Origin: Ceratodon purpureus
Lineage: Eukaryota > Streptophyta > Bryopsida > Pseudoditrichales > Ditrichaceae
Length of the DNA stretch: 64,000 bases
Direction of reading: 5' to 3'
Assembly (NCBI GenBank): GCA_014871385.1
Contig: CM026421.1
Span: 21,504,865-21,568,864, forward strand
The position numbers and the translations under genes are program-made. Under the pieces are notes generated by a model. The model was not told the origin of the DNA and made no database searches. It was given only the letters and a program-made list of their open reading frames with translations. The number at the start of each line of letters is the position of its first letter. Within the stretch, counting starts at the first letter, position 1. This document shows positions 1-11,329 of the stretch, piece after piece.

Positions 1-180
1 AAAGAAAAATTAGCATCCATGAATGATTGTGATTGTGATTCTGCTGTGTTACTGTTTAGCGTTTAATATGAACTTGAATTTTGAATCATCGAATGGTTAA
101 TTGCAGCATTTGCAAAGATATTATCGCAATTTTTGCGCTTGGTGCCTGATCATGAGAATTACATGGTGCGCTTTGTGCAG

Positions 181-1327
181 TTATTCGTTTGAAACCGTTA
201 TGAGTTCTGCAATGTCTCTTGAATTTCGAACGCTAGTAGCTGTTCAGAAGGAGACGCTGCTTCATTCTCAACTCTTACGAAAGGTAGAAGAATTGAGTGA
301 GGAGCACCTACAGGCATATGATGCCATGAAACAAGAGCAACATGATAAAATCTTGAAGGTAATTGAGACTTGTTTCGTATTAGATGTGTTGAACTTTTGC
401 TGGTACAACATAAATGATAGAGGGATAAGTAAATGAGACGAGATGTACAACGTACACCAAGATGGTCCACATTGGGTAGGAAGCGATTTTCTGATTAACA
501 TTCCAGGTTTTTCTCGCTCCATATTGACGTATTTTAGAGTTCTGGAAATGGCGATGAGTATTAATATACTTTGAAATGAAAAGATCTGACCTTTACTTGA
601 TGCAAGGATTAGTGATGACGATATATTTTATTGTCCTGATAATCTATGTTGTTATCGTGAAATCAGTTCTTTCAAACCTGCGAGGAAGAGAAGAAGAGTG
701 CAGTCAGAGGGGTTATATACAGAAAGGAGAAATTCATGGCAAGTGTGAGAAAAGCTGGCATTATCACAGATCCGAGATTGCCTTTGGAGGACATACCTAC
801 TAGGCTCCTCAGAGCAGCTGGGGGAGCTCTTCATGAGGTGAATACACACATTTTTTAAACTCTAAGCCTCAAACTTGTAGGGATGTTTGATTTCTTGATA
901 TTAGGAAATGGATTGAGTGTTATATGTGCACTACTTAATAGCAATGGCACTCAATTAATCGATTGTAACAAACGACGAAAAAAAGTACTAGATAGGATGA
1001 GTCAATTTCTCAGTGCTTCTGGGCACCAATTCCCAGACGTCATATTTCCGACTGTTCCTCAAGCGATTATGACTATCTGATGGTCTGAATCTGATGCAGG
1101 TGACGGGTAAACACAAAGAGAGTTTGGAGAGGTTGCCTAATTCCGACTGTGCGGTCTGTTTCTTGGAGTTCTCTTCGAATCGAAAGCGCGCTTGTTTGGA
1201 TCCCTGTGGCCATGCAGGTTCCTGTATCAAATGTGCCACACGAGAGTGGAAGCGGACAAAAACATGTCCCATGTGTAAATCTGGAATTGACAGACCAGTC
1301 TCTGTTCCATCCAAACTGTTCTTTTGA
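181..1327 (+). CDS. RING-finger (C3HC4) protein, tandem copy 1, 3' part only
   Basis: This is the 3' end of a gene whose start lies upstream of the window. Three exons are visible: 181-358, 667-837 and 1100-1327 (stop TGA). Their lengths and phases match the last three exons of the two full copies (178/184/178, 171/171/171 and 228/228/228 bases). The first exon encodes a helical, probably coiled-coil stretch (EELSEEHLQAYDAMKQEQHD). The second encodes a charged linker. The last encodes a RING finger with the pattern CxxC ... C-x3-C-x-H-x3-C-x2-C ... CPMC and ends in SVPSKLFF. RING fingers of this type recruit E2 enzymes, so a ubiquitin E3 ligase role is likely; substrates are unknown. I see no stop or frameshift in the visible exons, so it may be functional. 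Bases 1-180 look intronic. Confidence 0.8.
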
Positions 1328-1746
1328 GGTTTTGCTCAAGGTTTAGTCGCAGAATTTCCTTAAGGTCCGAACAGTCTGTTCCAGGACTAAGATAGGCGGC
1401 CAATTTTTGGTCTTTGGGCATACTGGGAACACTGATTTAGTATAGGAGCTTCGCCAGCAGTGCTTAATTGTATAATTTGTACATAAGAACCTAATATGGA
1501 AAGTGTTGACTATCGGAGAAGCTCCACCTCCATAGGATTTTACAGGAATTTTTCTGGCACCTTGTAATTAAGAGTGACTACCTCAGTAAATTCTACATCA
1601 CCTGATATGCATTTTGATTCCGATTCAAGCTGGTTCACGGATTTCGTTGTAGACATGGTCGAGAAGAAGTTCCCTGATGTAAGCTATAATAACAGAGCAA
1701 TAGAATTCGTATTCTAGAAAAGTAAGATGCCTGTATCTGGGTCAAA

Positions 1747-1770
1747 TGTCATAGCACCGGTGCTATGACA
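1747..1770. repeat. 24-bp perfect palindrome
   Basis: The half-site TGTCATAGCACC is followed directly by its exact reverse complement, giving a palindrome with no spacer and a CACCGGTG core. It lies about 420 bases after the stop of RING copy 1. It could be a cruciform, a dimeric protein-binding site or the relic of a small foldback element. Confidence 0.7.
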
Positions 1771-3687
1771 AAAACATAAACTAATACTACAAAAATGAAT
1801 TCTTAAAAACACTGGGTTTCAATTCTTAAAAGTCCAAAAATCCTGTTGTCCAGCGACTCATGATTCGCTGGAAGGCAGTTTGTTCCTTGAGTTGTGTTGC
1901 AGTGGGTCAAATTTCTTCTTTGATTCAAAAAAAACTTCAAACTCCTGACTTTATAAACTTTGAAATCCGCACCGTGGTTAAAATGTAGGAAAAAGAACAA
2001 AAACATCCGAGACGAACGGAGGGGGAGGCTGGGTCACCGGCCCCCATGTCAGTGCCACAGGTCCAATGAGCGTGCAGGTGACCAATGTCTGTGCGGTGAC
2101 TCAACATACAGCTGCCAAGTGGAATTGATCTCATTGATTAACTGGAATCCTACCCTAAAACTAATGATTGGGGTTGCCGTCTATTTTAGTCTTGGACAAA
2201 ACTTGCAATCGAAATGAGTGTGAAATTGATTAAACCAATAGTTGAGGCGCCTATCTGGCAGTCATTGCTGAGGCTATCTGGATGTTTATGTATTTGGAGG
2301 TCAATGGAACTTGACTATTCCTATGATTTGTAGAGGTTCGAGAGAGGTGAAGTGCCCTCGCAAATTTGGGTAACAAATGGTGAAGAGTGTGTCCCCGCTT
2401 TACATGTGTGTACCCCGGTTTAACCTAGGACCTATGTCTGTTCCGGAGACAATACTGGCTAATTGTAGTAGATCTTCTTCCCGGAGTGCAGAAAAGGGGG
2501 TGATTGTCGAAATGGATGGCGTGTCTTCTTGCATGTTGCAGTTTGAAGGTTGTCTAGGTTGCGGGATTCCTTCTTGTGGTGGTCGAGATGAGGGAATAAA
2601 CATCGGTTGAGTGGTCCAAGGAGAATACCGCAATGAAGGGCACCCTCTTGGAGTCGGTGTCTTAAATTTTCTGGCGTTACGATCCGCGTAGCTAGCAAAT
2701 ATCCTGAGTTGCTGACGCTAGGTTCATGATCACTAGTGCAAAAAAGGATATGTGGTTCGAGGAGTATTACCATGAGATGTTACCTGGCTATGTGTCTGAG
2801 CTCTCTTTCAAAGATTATGCACGAAAACTGATGCGCAAAATTGGAAGGGAAGGGTGTTGCCTTGCAATCATCCATTGTCTTGGATCGAAGGCATCCGCTT
2901 GAGGTAATTGCGAGTCTTGGATCTAATTCCTTTTATAGGGATTGGGTATTATCTTGTAGCGGATGTGATAAGTCTTTGGCCTCCGACTTCAACTTCAAAA
3001 GTTTCCATTGGTAGCAATTCCAACGTTTTTTATTCCTATTTTGAGCCTCTCTAAAAACAGAGGAGTCACGGGCAATACAATAGACAAAATAAAGTGGGTC
3101 AAAAGCGACAACTTGAGAATAAAAAGCGACAGCTTTGATACTAGTGTTCAATGCTGCGGACGTTAAACGAGGAGTCCAGGTATGTTAAGCAGAGACACAC
3201 TTTGCACCATTTGGAATTTTAATCTTGTGAGGCCTCTCCACCTATCTCGGAGCTCTTTGCAAATTAGAGGGATAGTCAAGTTTGTTTGACTCCGAATATA
3301 GAATCGCTGAGGTAACCTAGGCATTGAGTGCGGTGACTAGTATTGGTTTAAGGAGAGTTCTAAGTCCCGCGAGACTACAAGTTTCGAATTCCAACATTAT
3401 TGCTAGTGAAAAATGCCGTATGTCGGGCGGTAAGGAAGGAGGGGCAGCAAAATGGACGTTCTAAATTGGGAAACTATCTAGTAAGCACACATACAGTTCG
3501 GCTCACAACTATCTGAAAGCGTAGATGTAAGTTAGCACACATTTATCCTATCTTGAATTCTTAAACAGTATAATAAGTAGATGTTGTTGGATCAATACTA
3601 CAGAAGTGAAAGTCCAATTCCAGAATTTGCAAGTTACATTAAGTTTACCAAACGACGACTTGTACTTGAAATCTGGAGAGCTATGTA

Positions 3688-3828
3688 CTAGGTAGTGTAT
3701 TGGACATGGTCCGCTACGGGCTGTAGCGGGATTGTTCATGCTACCTACCGAGTCGCGAAGCGATGAGGTAGGTTGCATGGACAATCTCGCTACAACCCGC
3801 AGCAGACCATGCCCAATACTCTACCTAG
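3688..3828. mobile_element. Foldback MITE-like element, about 141 bp
   Basis: Two arms of about 60 bases are imperfect reverse complements of each other. The left begins CTAGGTAGTGTATTGG and the right ends CCAATACTCTACCTAG, with a short centre around CGCGAAGCG. There is no coding capacity. The structure fits a non-autonomous DNA transposon. I could not define a clear target-site duplication, so the superfamily is open. Confidence 0.6.
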
Positions 3829-4684
3829 CATAGCCTACGACTCAAGATTTGTAGACATGTGTTTTTCATGCATGGAAACTCTTTGTTAATGAACTGTTGT
3901 AATGGAAAGTTGCGATCATAAGTGGGCTCTTGGTCATTGACGTGAGTTTTAACAGGTACTTGCATGTCTTTGTAACTGCTTGCTAAATTCAGAAATCAGG
4001 CAGGCAGTACACTACGGCCAGTAATCTCACTTCTCTGAGCAAACCAGAGTATGCCACGATAGGTCCTATTTTCATGGAGTAGGCTATGAGTTTTGTAAGC
4101 CTGGTCTGGTGTCTCATGGTGCCACTTCATTTTATCTCGATTGTTGTAGTAACCATTTTTTCTTGACTATCAACATGGTACTAAAGCAACCCGACGCTTA
4201 CTCGTGCCCTAAGTTTGAAGGTGGGAGTTTCGGAGCTGTACTAAGTTAGGCCTGCATCAATACAATGCCATAGTGATGGCGGGTTTGAGGTTTCCCAGTT
4301 CTACTCCACAACACCTGCAGTGTAGTCCGATCATACTTGTGCATTGCACACCCTGGTATGTACCTGCATTGCATGGAAGTTGTTGTGCTTCGATGCCTCA
4401 TGTACTCTCGATCATTTGCAACTTGAAAGTTTGTGCTTTCGGCCTTACAGCTTCTCATACTTTTTCTATGGCTTCATTCTAGACGAGCGACGTTTTTCAT
4501 GGTGGGCGTCTTGCTTGGATCGCCATTCGCTTGGGCTGAGGAGGCTGCCAATTTGCGAGGTGTAGAAGACTGGGTAGGGGTAAGGGAGGTGCCTTGAGAT
4601 GGGTGGAGATTTGTAGATTGTGGGTTTTGAAGCAAGTGGCGCCGAGTGAAGGTGGGTGGGGTGGATGTTGGACTGGAGGCCAAT

Positions 4685-7600
4685 ATGGCATTTGCCGAAT
4701 CGACAACCATTGTGAATCCGCTCGGTGTAGGTGATTTTCCGGGCCACATTTCTTCTCTGGCTTTGAGATTTGTTGAGGACTATGCTAAAGAATGCAATTC
4801 TGCAACCACGCCCTCTGTAACGGTGCTGAGCTTTTTCAGCGATGTTCTCCAAGATGCCACGGAGGCGGCAAGGAAAGGAGAGGCCAGCAGTTTGAACGCA
4901 CTGTGCTGCTTTCTTCCCGCTGCCATCAAAAGAACCATGACTGGAGCATTGAGCCGCGAAGAGGAATTCCAGGCGTATCTCTTTGAGGTCTTGTATTGGT
5001 TTTTAGAACTGGTGGAAGCGACGTTCGCCTCCGGAACTGGTGACCTTGCAACTCAAGCTATCAAAATGGGACCAAACATTTCACAGCTCTTGGTAGCTCT
5101 ATGCGATGTCTTGAACTCAAAGAGTAAATTTTACGGTACATTGGGCAGGAAAAGAGGGGTTCTTGTATGTCCATGGAGATTTAAATCACTCTTGCAAGTT
5201 CCAGGAGTATTCGTGAAGGTAAGTGGCGGGCATGAACATGGTCAGGTCTACTATTTCTGCTCTCAGAAAGGAGTGTCATGGTCTGGTAATGATGGTCGTG
5301 AACCGCGCGGTTGCTTATGTTGTGTGCTTCCAGCATGGGCAGATCCAGTACTGTTCAGCCTCACATCAATCTTAAATTCAAAGGTGGCATCTGGAGGCGG
5401 ACACGAGTTGATGTTGAGAATGCTCTGTTACCTTTTCAACTTTTTCGAAACATTTAGCCTTCCAACAATATCACTTCTTCTACGTCCTTTATGTGAGTTG
5501 CTGAATACTGATACTGGTAGCAATAGCTGGAGAGAAGTCATCCCACAGATAGAGACCAATTCCAAAATTGAGTTCAAGGATCTTTGCAGTAAGGCATGTT
5601 CTAAATTGTTTCAGACTCTGGACGACATGATCCCTGTAGAGCTTGTGAATCCTTGTTCTAGCTTGGAAGTTGTCCGTGAAAATCACGAGGCCTTCTCAGA
5701 TATTATCAAGCAACTCCACACAATCACATGCTGGGGAGTGAAACATTATGGTGGTACTCTAGAGCTCATACAAATAAGAGACTCACTCAGCAAGTTGCAA
5801 GAAAGGACATGGGAACGATTCCTTGATTTGAAGTGGCATTCGTCGGCTTGTGAAAGCATCGGAGCTGCAATGGCAGCTACGCTTACACCGACTCGTGGGT
5901 ATGGACTGCTCCGAAATTTTTGTTAAATTTTACCTGCTGGGAACGGAACGAGAAGATCGTCAATATTGAAACCATTTTGTTGTTTTCTTTTACTGCAGAA
6001 AGGAATCTCTGTTTTCACTTAAGTGGCTAGAGGAGAAGAACATAATTAATCGGTTTCTTGATTTCGTCTTCAGAGTCGACTACATCTTTAAGGCAAGTTT
6101 CTAAGTACCTATGGCCTTTTTCTTGACTGGGACTTTCAACTTCTCGTATTGAAGCTCATCTGCACAATTATCTTGTCTGAACACCCAGGTGAAAGATTTT
6201 CTGGCACTTGTAGCCAAGAAGGGAGTGGTGCTAGAAGAGAAGGACTTTTTAGCTCTAATTACTTATAGTGATGACCATTCTGACGACGAGGAGGACTATG
6301 AGTTCTACGCTTCGCCTGACCTGGTAATCAAGAATTTAATGATGGTTCTGCGAGTTTACATGGAAGTCTTTGGAATTATCAAGGTCCTTGCATTTTTATT
6401 AGAGTGGAGGTTTTCTTGTTTCTGCTGCTTGGGATTAGGCTAGCTTGAACTCGACTCACATTCTAATGTTTGATATTAACCAGGTAGGAGAGTTGTGTTG
6501 GATGAATTCGATACTTGGCCTGCTTGTACCTTACTTCCATGTCTTGTTCCTATTTTTTAAAACTCAGATGGCAGCTGTTATGCTGGATGAACTTGATACT
6601 AGTGCATACTCAGCTGGCTTTTTGGAACGGGTTCTCAAATGGTTGGAGAGTCGTCAGGTGCTAATGTCGCATGAAATTCTGCATGAACTGAAGTTTTTTA
6701 ATGTTCAACTCTTGAATGGTAGTCCAGATTTCAAAGCTGAAGTTTCATGCCAAAGATTGCGTTTGGACTTAGTTGCTTATTCACGATTGTGTCATTTCAT
6801 AATCTCGTGATCAGGTCAACTCATAGGCAAAATGAAGTCTTACTAAGCTGGTGTTTTTCACGTTAGCAGGTTGATTCAGTTATTTATGGTTCAAGAATCT
6901 TCTTTATTCTAAGAAAGCTTCTCACTAACGACAAGGAGAGAACTTGGGAAAAAAGGTGCGTGAACATATCTACAAAAGTAGTCAGAAATTGGATTATGTC
7001 CTAGTTCCTATACTCTACAGTAATCTGAGAGTTTGTTTGTATGATAGGTTCTTGACTCTGATGAAGAAGCATTCGGCTGGCGTTCGGGAGAAGGACTTGG
7101 TGGACTGCCTGTGTGATGTTTCTGATCATTACACGTCCCATCATGTAAGCATCTGGTTCTTAAATTGAGATCGGATAGAGGTTGTGCTGCAGTGCATTAC
7201 CATCGCATACATTGAAAGTTATTGTGTTGAAGTTTGTCTGCTATGCCTCATGCAATACAAACTCTTTTCATGGATTAAAAACCCACGCAAAACAAGCACT
7301 TGAATTGCTGTTCATGTTGACACACTGCGAGGTCTACTGGGAATCGTGTATGGAAGGTACCTTCTTTTCTTTGTTAGGACTGGCCGTCTGCTGGTATTTG
7401 TTTGAATTGTGATCACATACTGTATACAGGGAATTGAACCTGTGAAAGACACTCATTTGCAGCCGAGTGACCAGCAAGCAAAACTTCTGCAGGCTTGCTC
7501 CAGTGCAGATATGACATCATGTATTTCCACAGACATGGGTGATGTTCTTAAGAGTTCAAAAGAACACTTTGTAAGTAGAATGTAAACCTTCCTTTGAGGC

Positions 7601-9642
7601 AATTATATTGAGAGTACATATCAGGAACAAAGTGTGTAAGTTTCTGTCTACTTCTTTGGATTCTTGTTACGTGTTCATTGTGGCTTTATTCTATCCATAG
7701 TAGCAGTATTTACAAAGCCCAGGTTGCGAGGTTTTATTTCCAGCTTGTATCATGCACATGCAGGAAAAGGAAGCTGAAACATGGAAGTCTCAGGAGCTGG
7801 ATCTTCATGCAACTACTTCGTCAGAGCTCGCAAAGACTCTGGCAATAGATTTTCCCATGACCAGACATGAGACTGCGAAGAAGTGCCTTGATCGCTTAGT
7901 CTTGGCTAAAAGTTTGAGCATCAATGTTGATGTCTCGTAAGAATGCTGAACACCATCTATTTGTGAGCGCAATAGATACACTAATGAGGTGTAGGTTTAT
8001 TCAGAAATTTAAACTTCAGTCAAGTATTGACTCTGGAATAACGAGTCTGCATTTATTTGATTATCGTAGGTGGATTAGTTGACGGTTGTAACATATGGCG
8101 AAGGCAGTTTCAAAAGCTGAGTGTTCAGATAGTTTAATTTTGGTATTTTTGCAATTCATAACATCTCATAAACATTTATAGGGTTCCAGAACATTTTCTC
8201 ATTTGGGGTTTCGATTTTTATTAGTCGTAGAATTGCTAAACATATAATTTCCTCTGTTTGGTAAGCATTGTTGCTCAAATTTCTCAGATTTTGGGCGTAC
8301 TCCAAATGATTTTATTAAATATATACAAATTTGACTTCTAACTATTGTATTGCTGTTCGAAATGGGTTGTCTGTTCGACATGGTCTGGAATCAGGAGTTT
8401 TTGTGATTTCTCTCATTCCATCTGTGAATAACATCTGATTCCTTTGCTCCAACAGTGAGGTTGTTAGTTTTGCTAATATTAAGAATTGATGATGATGTTG
8501 CCACGCCTTAGCCAGTTGCATATTGTCTTGACTTGTTCGCTAACTTATATAATACACATCATGTTCTCTGGGGTGTGCAGTGAAACCTCTATGGCGCCTA
8601 ATGTAATGGTGGATGCCATGGCAGCTGAATTGCAAGTACTGGAAGCCTTGAAGGAGGAGAGCTTCCTTCATTGCAATGTTATTCGACAGGTAGAAGAGCT
8701 CGGCCAGAAGCATGCAGAGGGTTATGATGCGCTCAGGCAAGAGCAACACACAAGACTCGAGAAAGTAAGACTCGCTTCTTTAATGATCAATATTTTCGGA
8801 AGCTCTGATAGCATTATGTGGGAAGAATGCGTTTTGAATTGCGAATAGTGACTCATCAACATCGGCTGGTTTATAGATGTTTGATCGTAAATTAGAATAA
8901 GAAGTGATGAAATAGATTGGAATGTGCTCCCGCTAATGATGCACTTTTGTGTCCAACAGTACCTGGAAGTATGTCGCAAAGAGAAGGAGGATGTGATTTG
9001 GGAAGCGTTGTATCAGAAGGCGAAAGTGTTAGCAAGCATGAAGAGAGCCAGTCTTGGAACAGATGAGGACTTATCGGCCGAGGACATACTGAAGAGGCTG
9101 TTTCAGAAATCCCAGGATGCTCTGAGGGAGGTGATGCACCAGCTTGTTTGTGATTTTGATTTGCGATTGATGATGCGTTGCTGGTTTTGATCACACTGTG
9201 GTCATTGTGATTTAGTTGGTATTTCTGTTATGCATTGAACTTGTAGTACACTTCTAGCGTGCACTTGCCAATATTTCTGGATACAACGATGCAGAGTATC
9301 TTGTGAACTTGCTATTGCAACCTTGATTGAGCGCTTCTTCACGAGCGGCGCTTCAGATGTTCCTCACGTGCTTTTCATAAAGTCTCATCTACTGAGGCCT
9401 TGATGTTGCCACAGATGGTCGGCAAACAGAGGGAAAGCTTGGAGAGGGTGCCCAACTCCAGCTGTGTTGTATGTTTCGACAAGTTCTCCCAGAAACGGAA
9501 ACGTGCGTGCCTTGAGCCATGCGGGCATGCAAGTGCATGCATTGACTGCACCACACAAGAGTGGAAGAGGACGAAGAAATGCCCTATATGTGTAACTGAC
9601 ATTTCGAAGCCCATCCCTATCCCTTTTAAATTGTTTTTTTGA
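4685..9642 (+). CDS. RING-finger (C3HC4) protein, tandem copy 2, complete
   Basis: Eleven exons give about 870 residues: 4685-5898, 5999-6092, 6189-6323, 6568-6657, 6870-6955, 7048-7144, 7430-7570, 7764-7936, 8581-8764, 8960-9130 and 9415-9642. I chose the first ATG of the long first exon (MAFAEST); the frame is open upstream without an earlier ATG. Exon 1 encodes about 400 residues of a domain I do not recognise. It is shared with copy 3 and includes YYFCSQKGV followed by closely spaced cysteines and DPVL. Exon 3 is acidic (DDHSDDEEDYEF). Exons 9-10 are helical and charged. The last exon is a C3HC4 RING (CVVC ... CGHASAC..C ... CPIC) ending in IPFKLFF. The intron after exon 2 starts with GC instead of GT. 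Predicted role: ubiquitin E3 ligase, inferred from the RING only. Confidence 0.82.
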
Positions 9643-10463
9643 TGTTGGAAATCAAGATCGGTATCTGTTTTGTTGACTGAGGAAGTCTAGGTTGGAACAC
9701 TTTGCCAGTAACCCGAGCTGTTACGAAAAATGAGAAGTTGAGAACTTGATAAATTCTTATTTGATGTCTCTTCTTCTTAAACTTTCAGTGATATTTTTGG
9801 TGAGGCTTGGTCACGACTAGTAATTTTGAGGAGAGTCTGCCCAGTCTTTGAAGGATTACGAGTGCTAGAGTGTGTTATCTGAAGTGAAGATGAAGCCAAA
9901 TTTGTTCACATGATGCAGCCTGTATGGTGCCAAGTTTTGAACTGTTCAAGTTTTGGCCATAAGTTTCTACCAAGGGTCTCAGTTTCACCTGTTGTTTAGG
10001 ATGGGTTGTTTATCCCTGCATTTGCTACTTCAAGCCTTCTCAGACCTCTTGGAAATGTGTGTTCTTGTAAGCTCTCTGCACACAAGTTTGTCCATAGATT
10101 TGAGCACGGAAAAATGTAAGTGCTTGAATAGAAGCGTACGTGGTTAATAGATTTCAAGGAATACGGTTTCTTGCTGAAATAGTGAACTTGGACGGGCTGA
10201 ATCAAATTTGAATGGATTAGCAACGAGTCCATCCAAGTTGGAACTCGTTCACATCATGGAAATCCGCATCCAAAATTGCTGCTGTCATGAATGCAAACAC
10301 TATCAGCACAATTCATGGATTTTAGAGATTCTGACCGAAGGCGTTCTGAAGTGTATACCAGTATATTAGTTGTACACAAACGTGTCAAAAATCTTTTGCA
10401 TTATTCTTTAACGAATGAAGGAGAACCTCACTGGTACCAAGTTGAAAGAAATGATGTGTATTG
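9643..10463. other. 3' flank of RING copy 2, up to the transposon insertion
   Basis: No gene is seen. It should hold the 3' UTR and polyadenylation region of copy 2. It ends at the TTAA (10464-10467) where the large piggyBac element is inserted. Confidence 0.5.
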
Positions 10464-10484
10464 TTAACCCTTTAGTGCCCAGGG
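10464..10484. repeat. piggyBac left end: TTAA target duplication plus 17-bp TIR
   Basis: TTAA at 10464-10467 is followed by CCCTTTAGTGCCCAGGG at 10468-10484, which is repeated exactly in inverse orientation at the right end. The match stops after 17 bases, where the left side runs into a T tract. This is the 3' end of the element relative to the transposase. Confidence 0.9.
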
Positions 10485-11329
10485 TTTTTTTTCCAGCAAC
10501 TCTGTTTTTTAGCGTTTTCTGCGCTATTCTTGGAATTTACAAAAATAGGTTCACATTGTTGGATATCTAACCGTATAGTACTGTAGCCAAGGGTAGTAGA
10601 ATACTATGGGCAAAACATGGACCCAATCCAACCGTGGGAAGTTGAAGTGTATAATCCGTATATGGGGGACAAAAAGTTTGCAGTTTTGTGTATTTTTCCA
10701 GGGGGGGGGTAAGTTTGGAACCCCATAAATCTCGGAATAAATTTCTAAATTTAGTAAAAGAGCTGTTCAGCTATGTCCCATGTTAAAATCTCCAAGATAA
10801 ATCAAAAACATATATGTGCAAAATTACAAAAAGATTTAGAGGAATTTTAAGATTCAGTCATGAAAACAATGTACTGTTTATGGTGTTTTTGGTACATTGG
10901 GTCTCATTCATATGACTCAAATGTAATGCAATCCACAACGGTTGAAAAGTTAGAATGGAGGCATAAAAGAAAAAAAGTAAAAAAAAATCCTCAAATCTAC
11001 TGTATTTTCCTCTAAATACACTATATGTACACTATTATGGCAATACCGTAGAAACAACGCTGTACATCTTTCCAGCAGTCAAACATGAGTCTTCTTTCTA
11101 GACTATCATCCACCTCCGTTACCAAAATCAACTGAAACAGCCACATATATGTCCAAGTGACTCAAATGCAAAACATGGCTCCATTGGGAACGTTCAGAGA
11201 ACAACCATCCCCTGTCCAATGAGAATGAAGGAGCTGCGAATTCCCAATGTCAGCTGAAACCGTTGCAAGGAACCACTGTCAGCTGAAACCAGGGAAAAAA
11301 AAAACGGTTGCATCCTTGAGCTTGAGCCT
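10485..11329. other. Left subterminal region of the piggyBac element
   Basis: About 850 bases between the left terminal repeat and the stop codon of the B3 gene. It is AT-rich, with a G run near 10700 and several A tracts. I see no coding sequence. It probably includes the 3' UTR of the B3 gene and subterminal sequences recognised by the transposase. Confidence 0.4.

Larger units (their letters stand above)
1328..4684. other. Intergenic spacer between RING gene copies 1 and 2
   Basis: I see no convincing coding sequence here; open frames are short and lack splice logic or family resemblance. The spacer contains a 24-base perfect palindrome (1747-1770) and a foldback element (3688-3828). The last few hundred bases should hold the promoter and 5' UTR of copy 2, but I could not identify a defined TATA box. 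Confidence 0.5.

Noticed and set aside
10485-11329. Left transposon end considered as a separate short MITE
   Set aside because: The only matching inverted end is at 26603-26619. No closer copy of the 17-bp repeat is present, and both ends carry TTAA.
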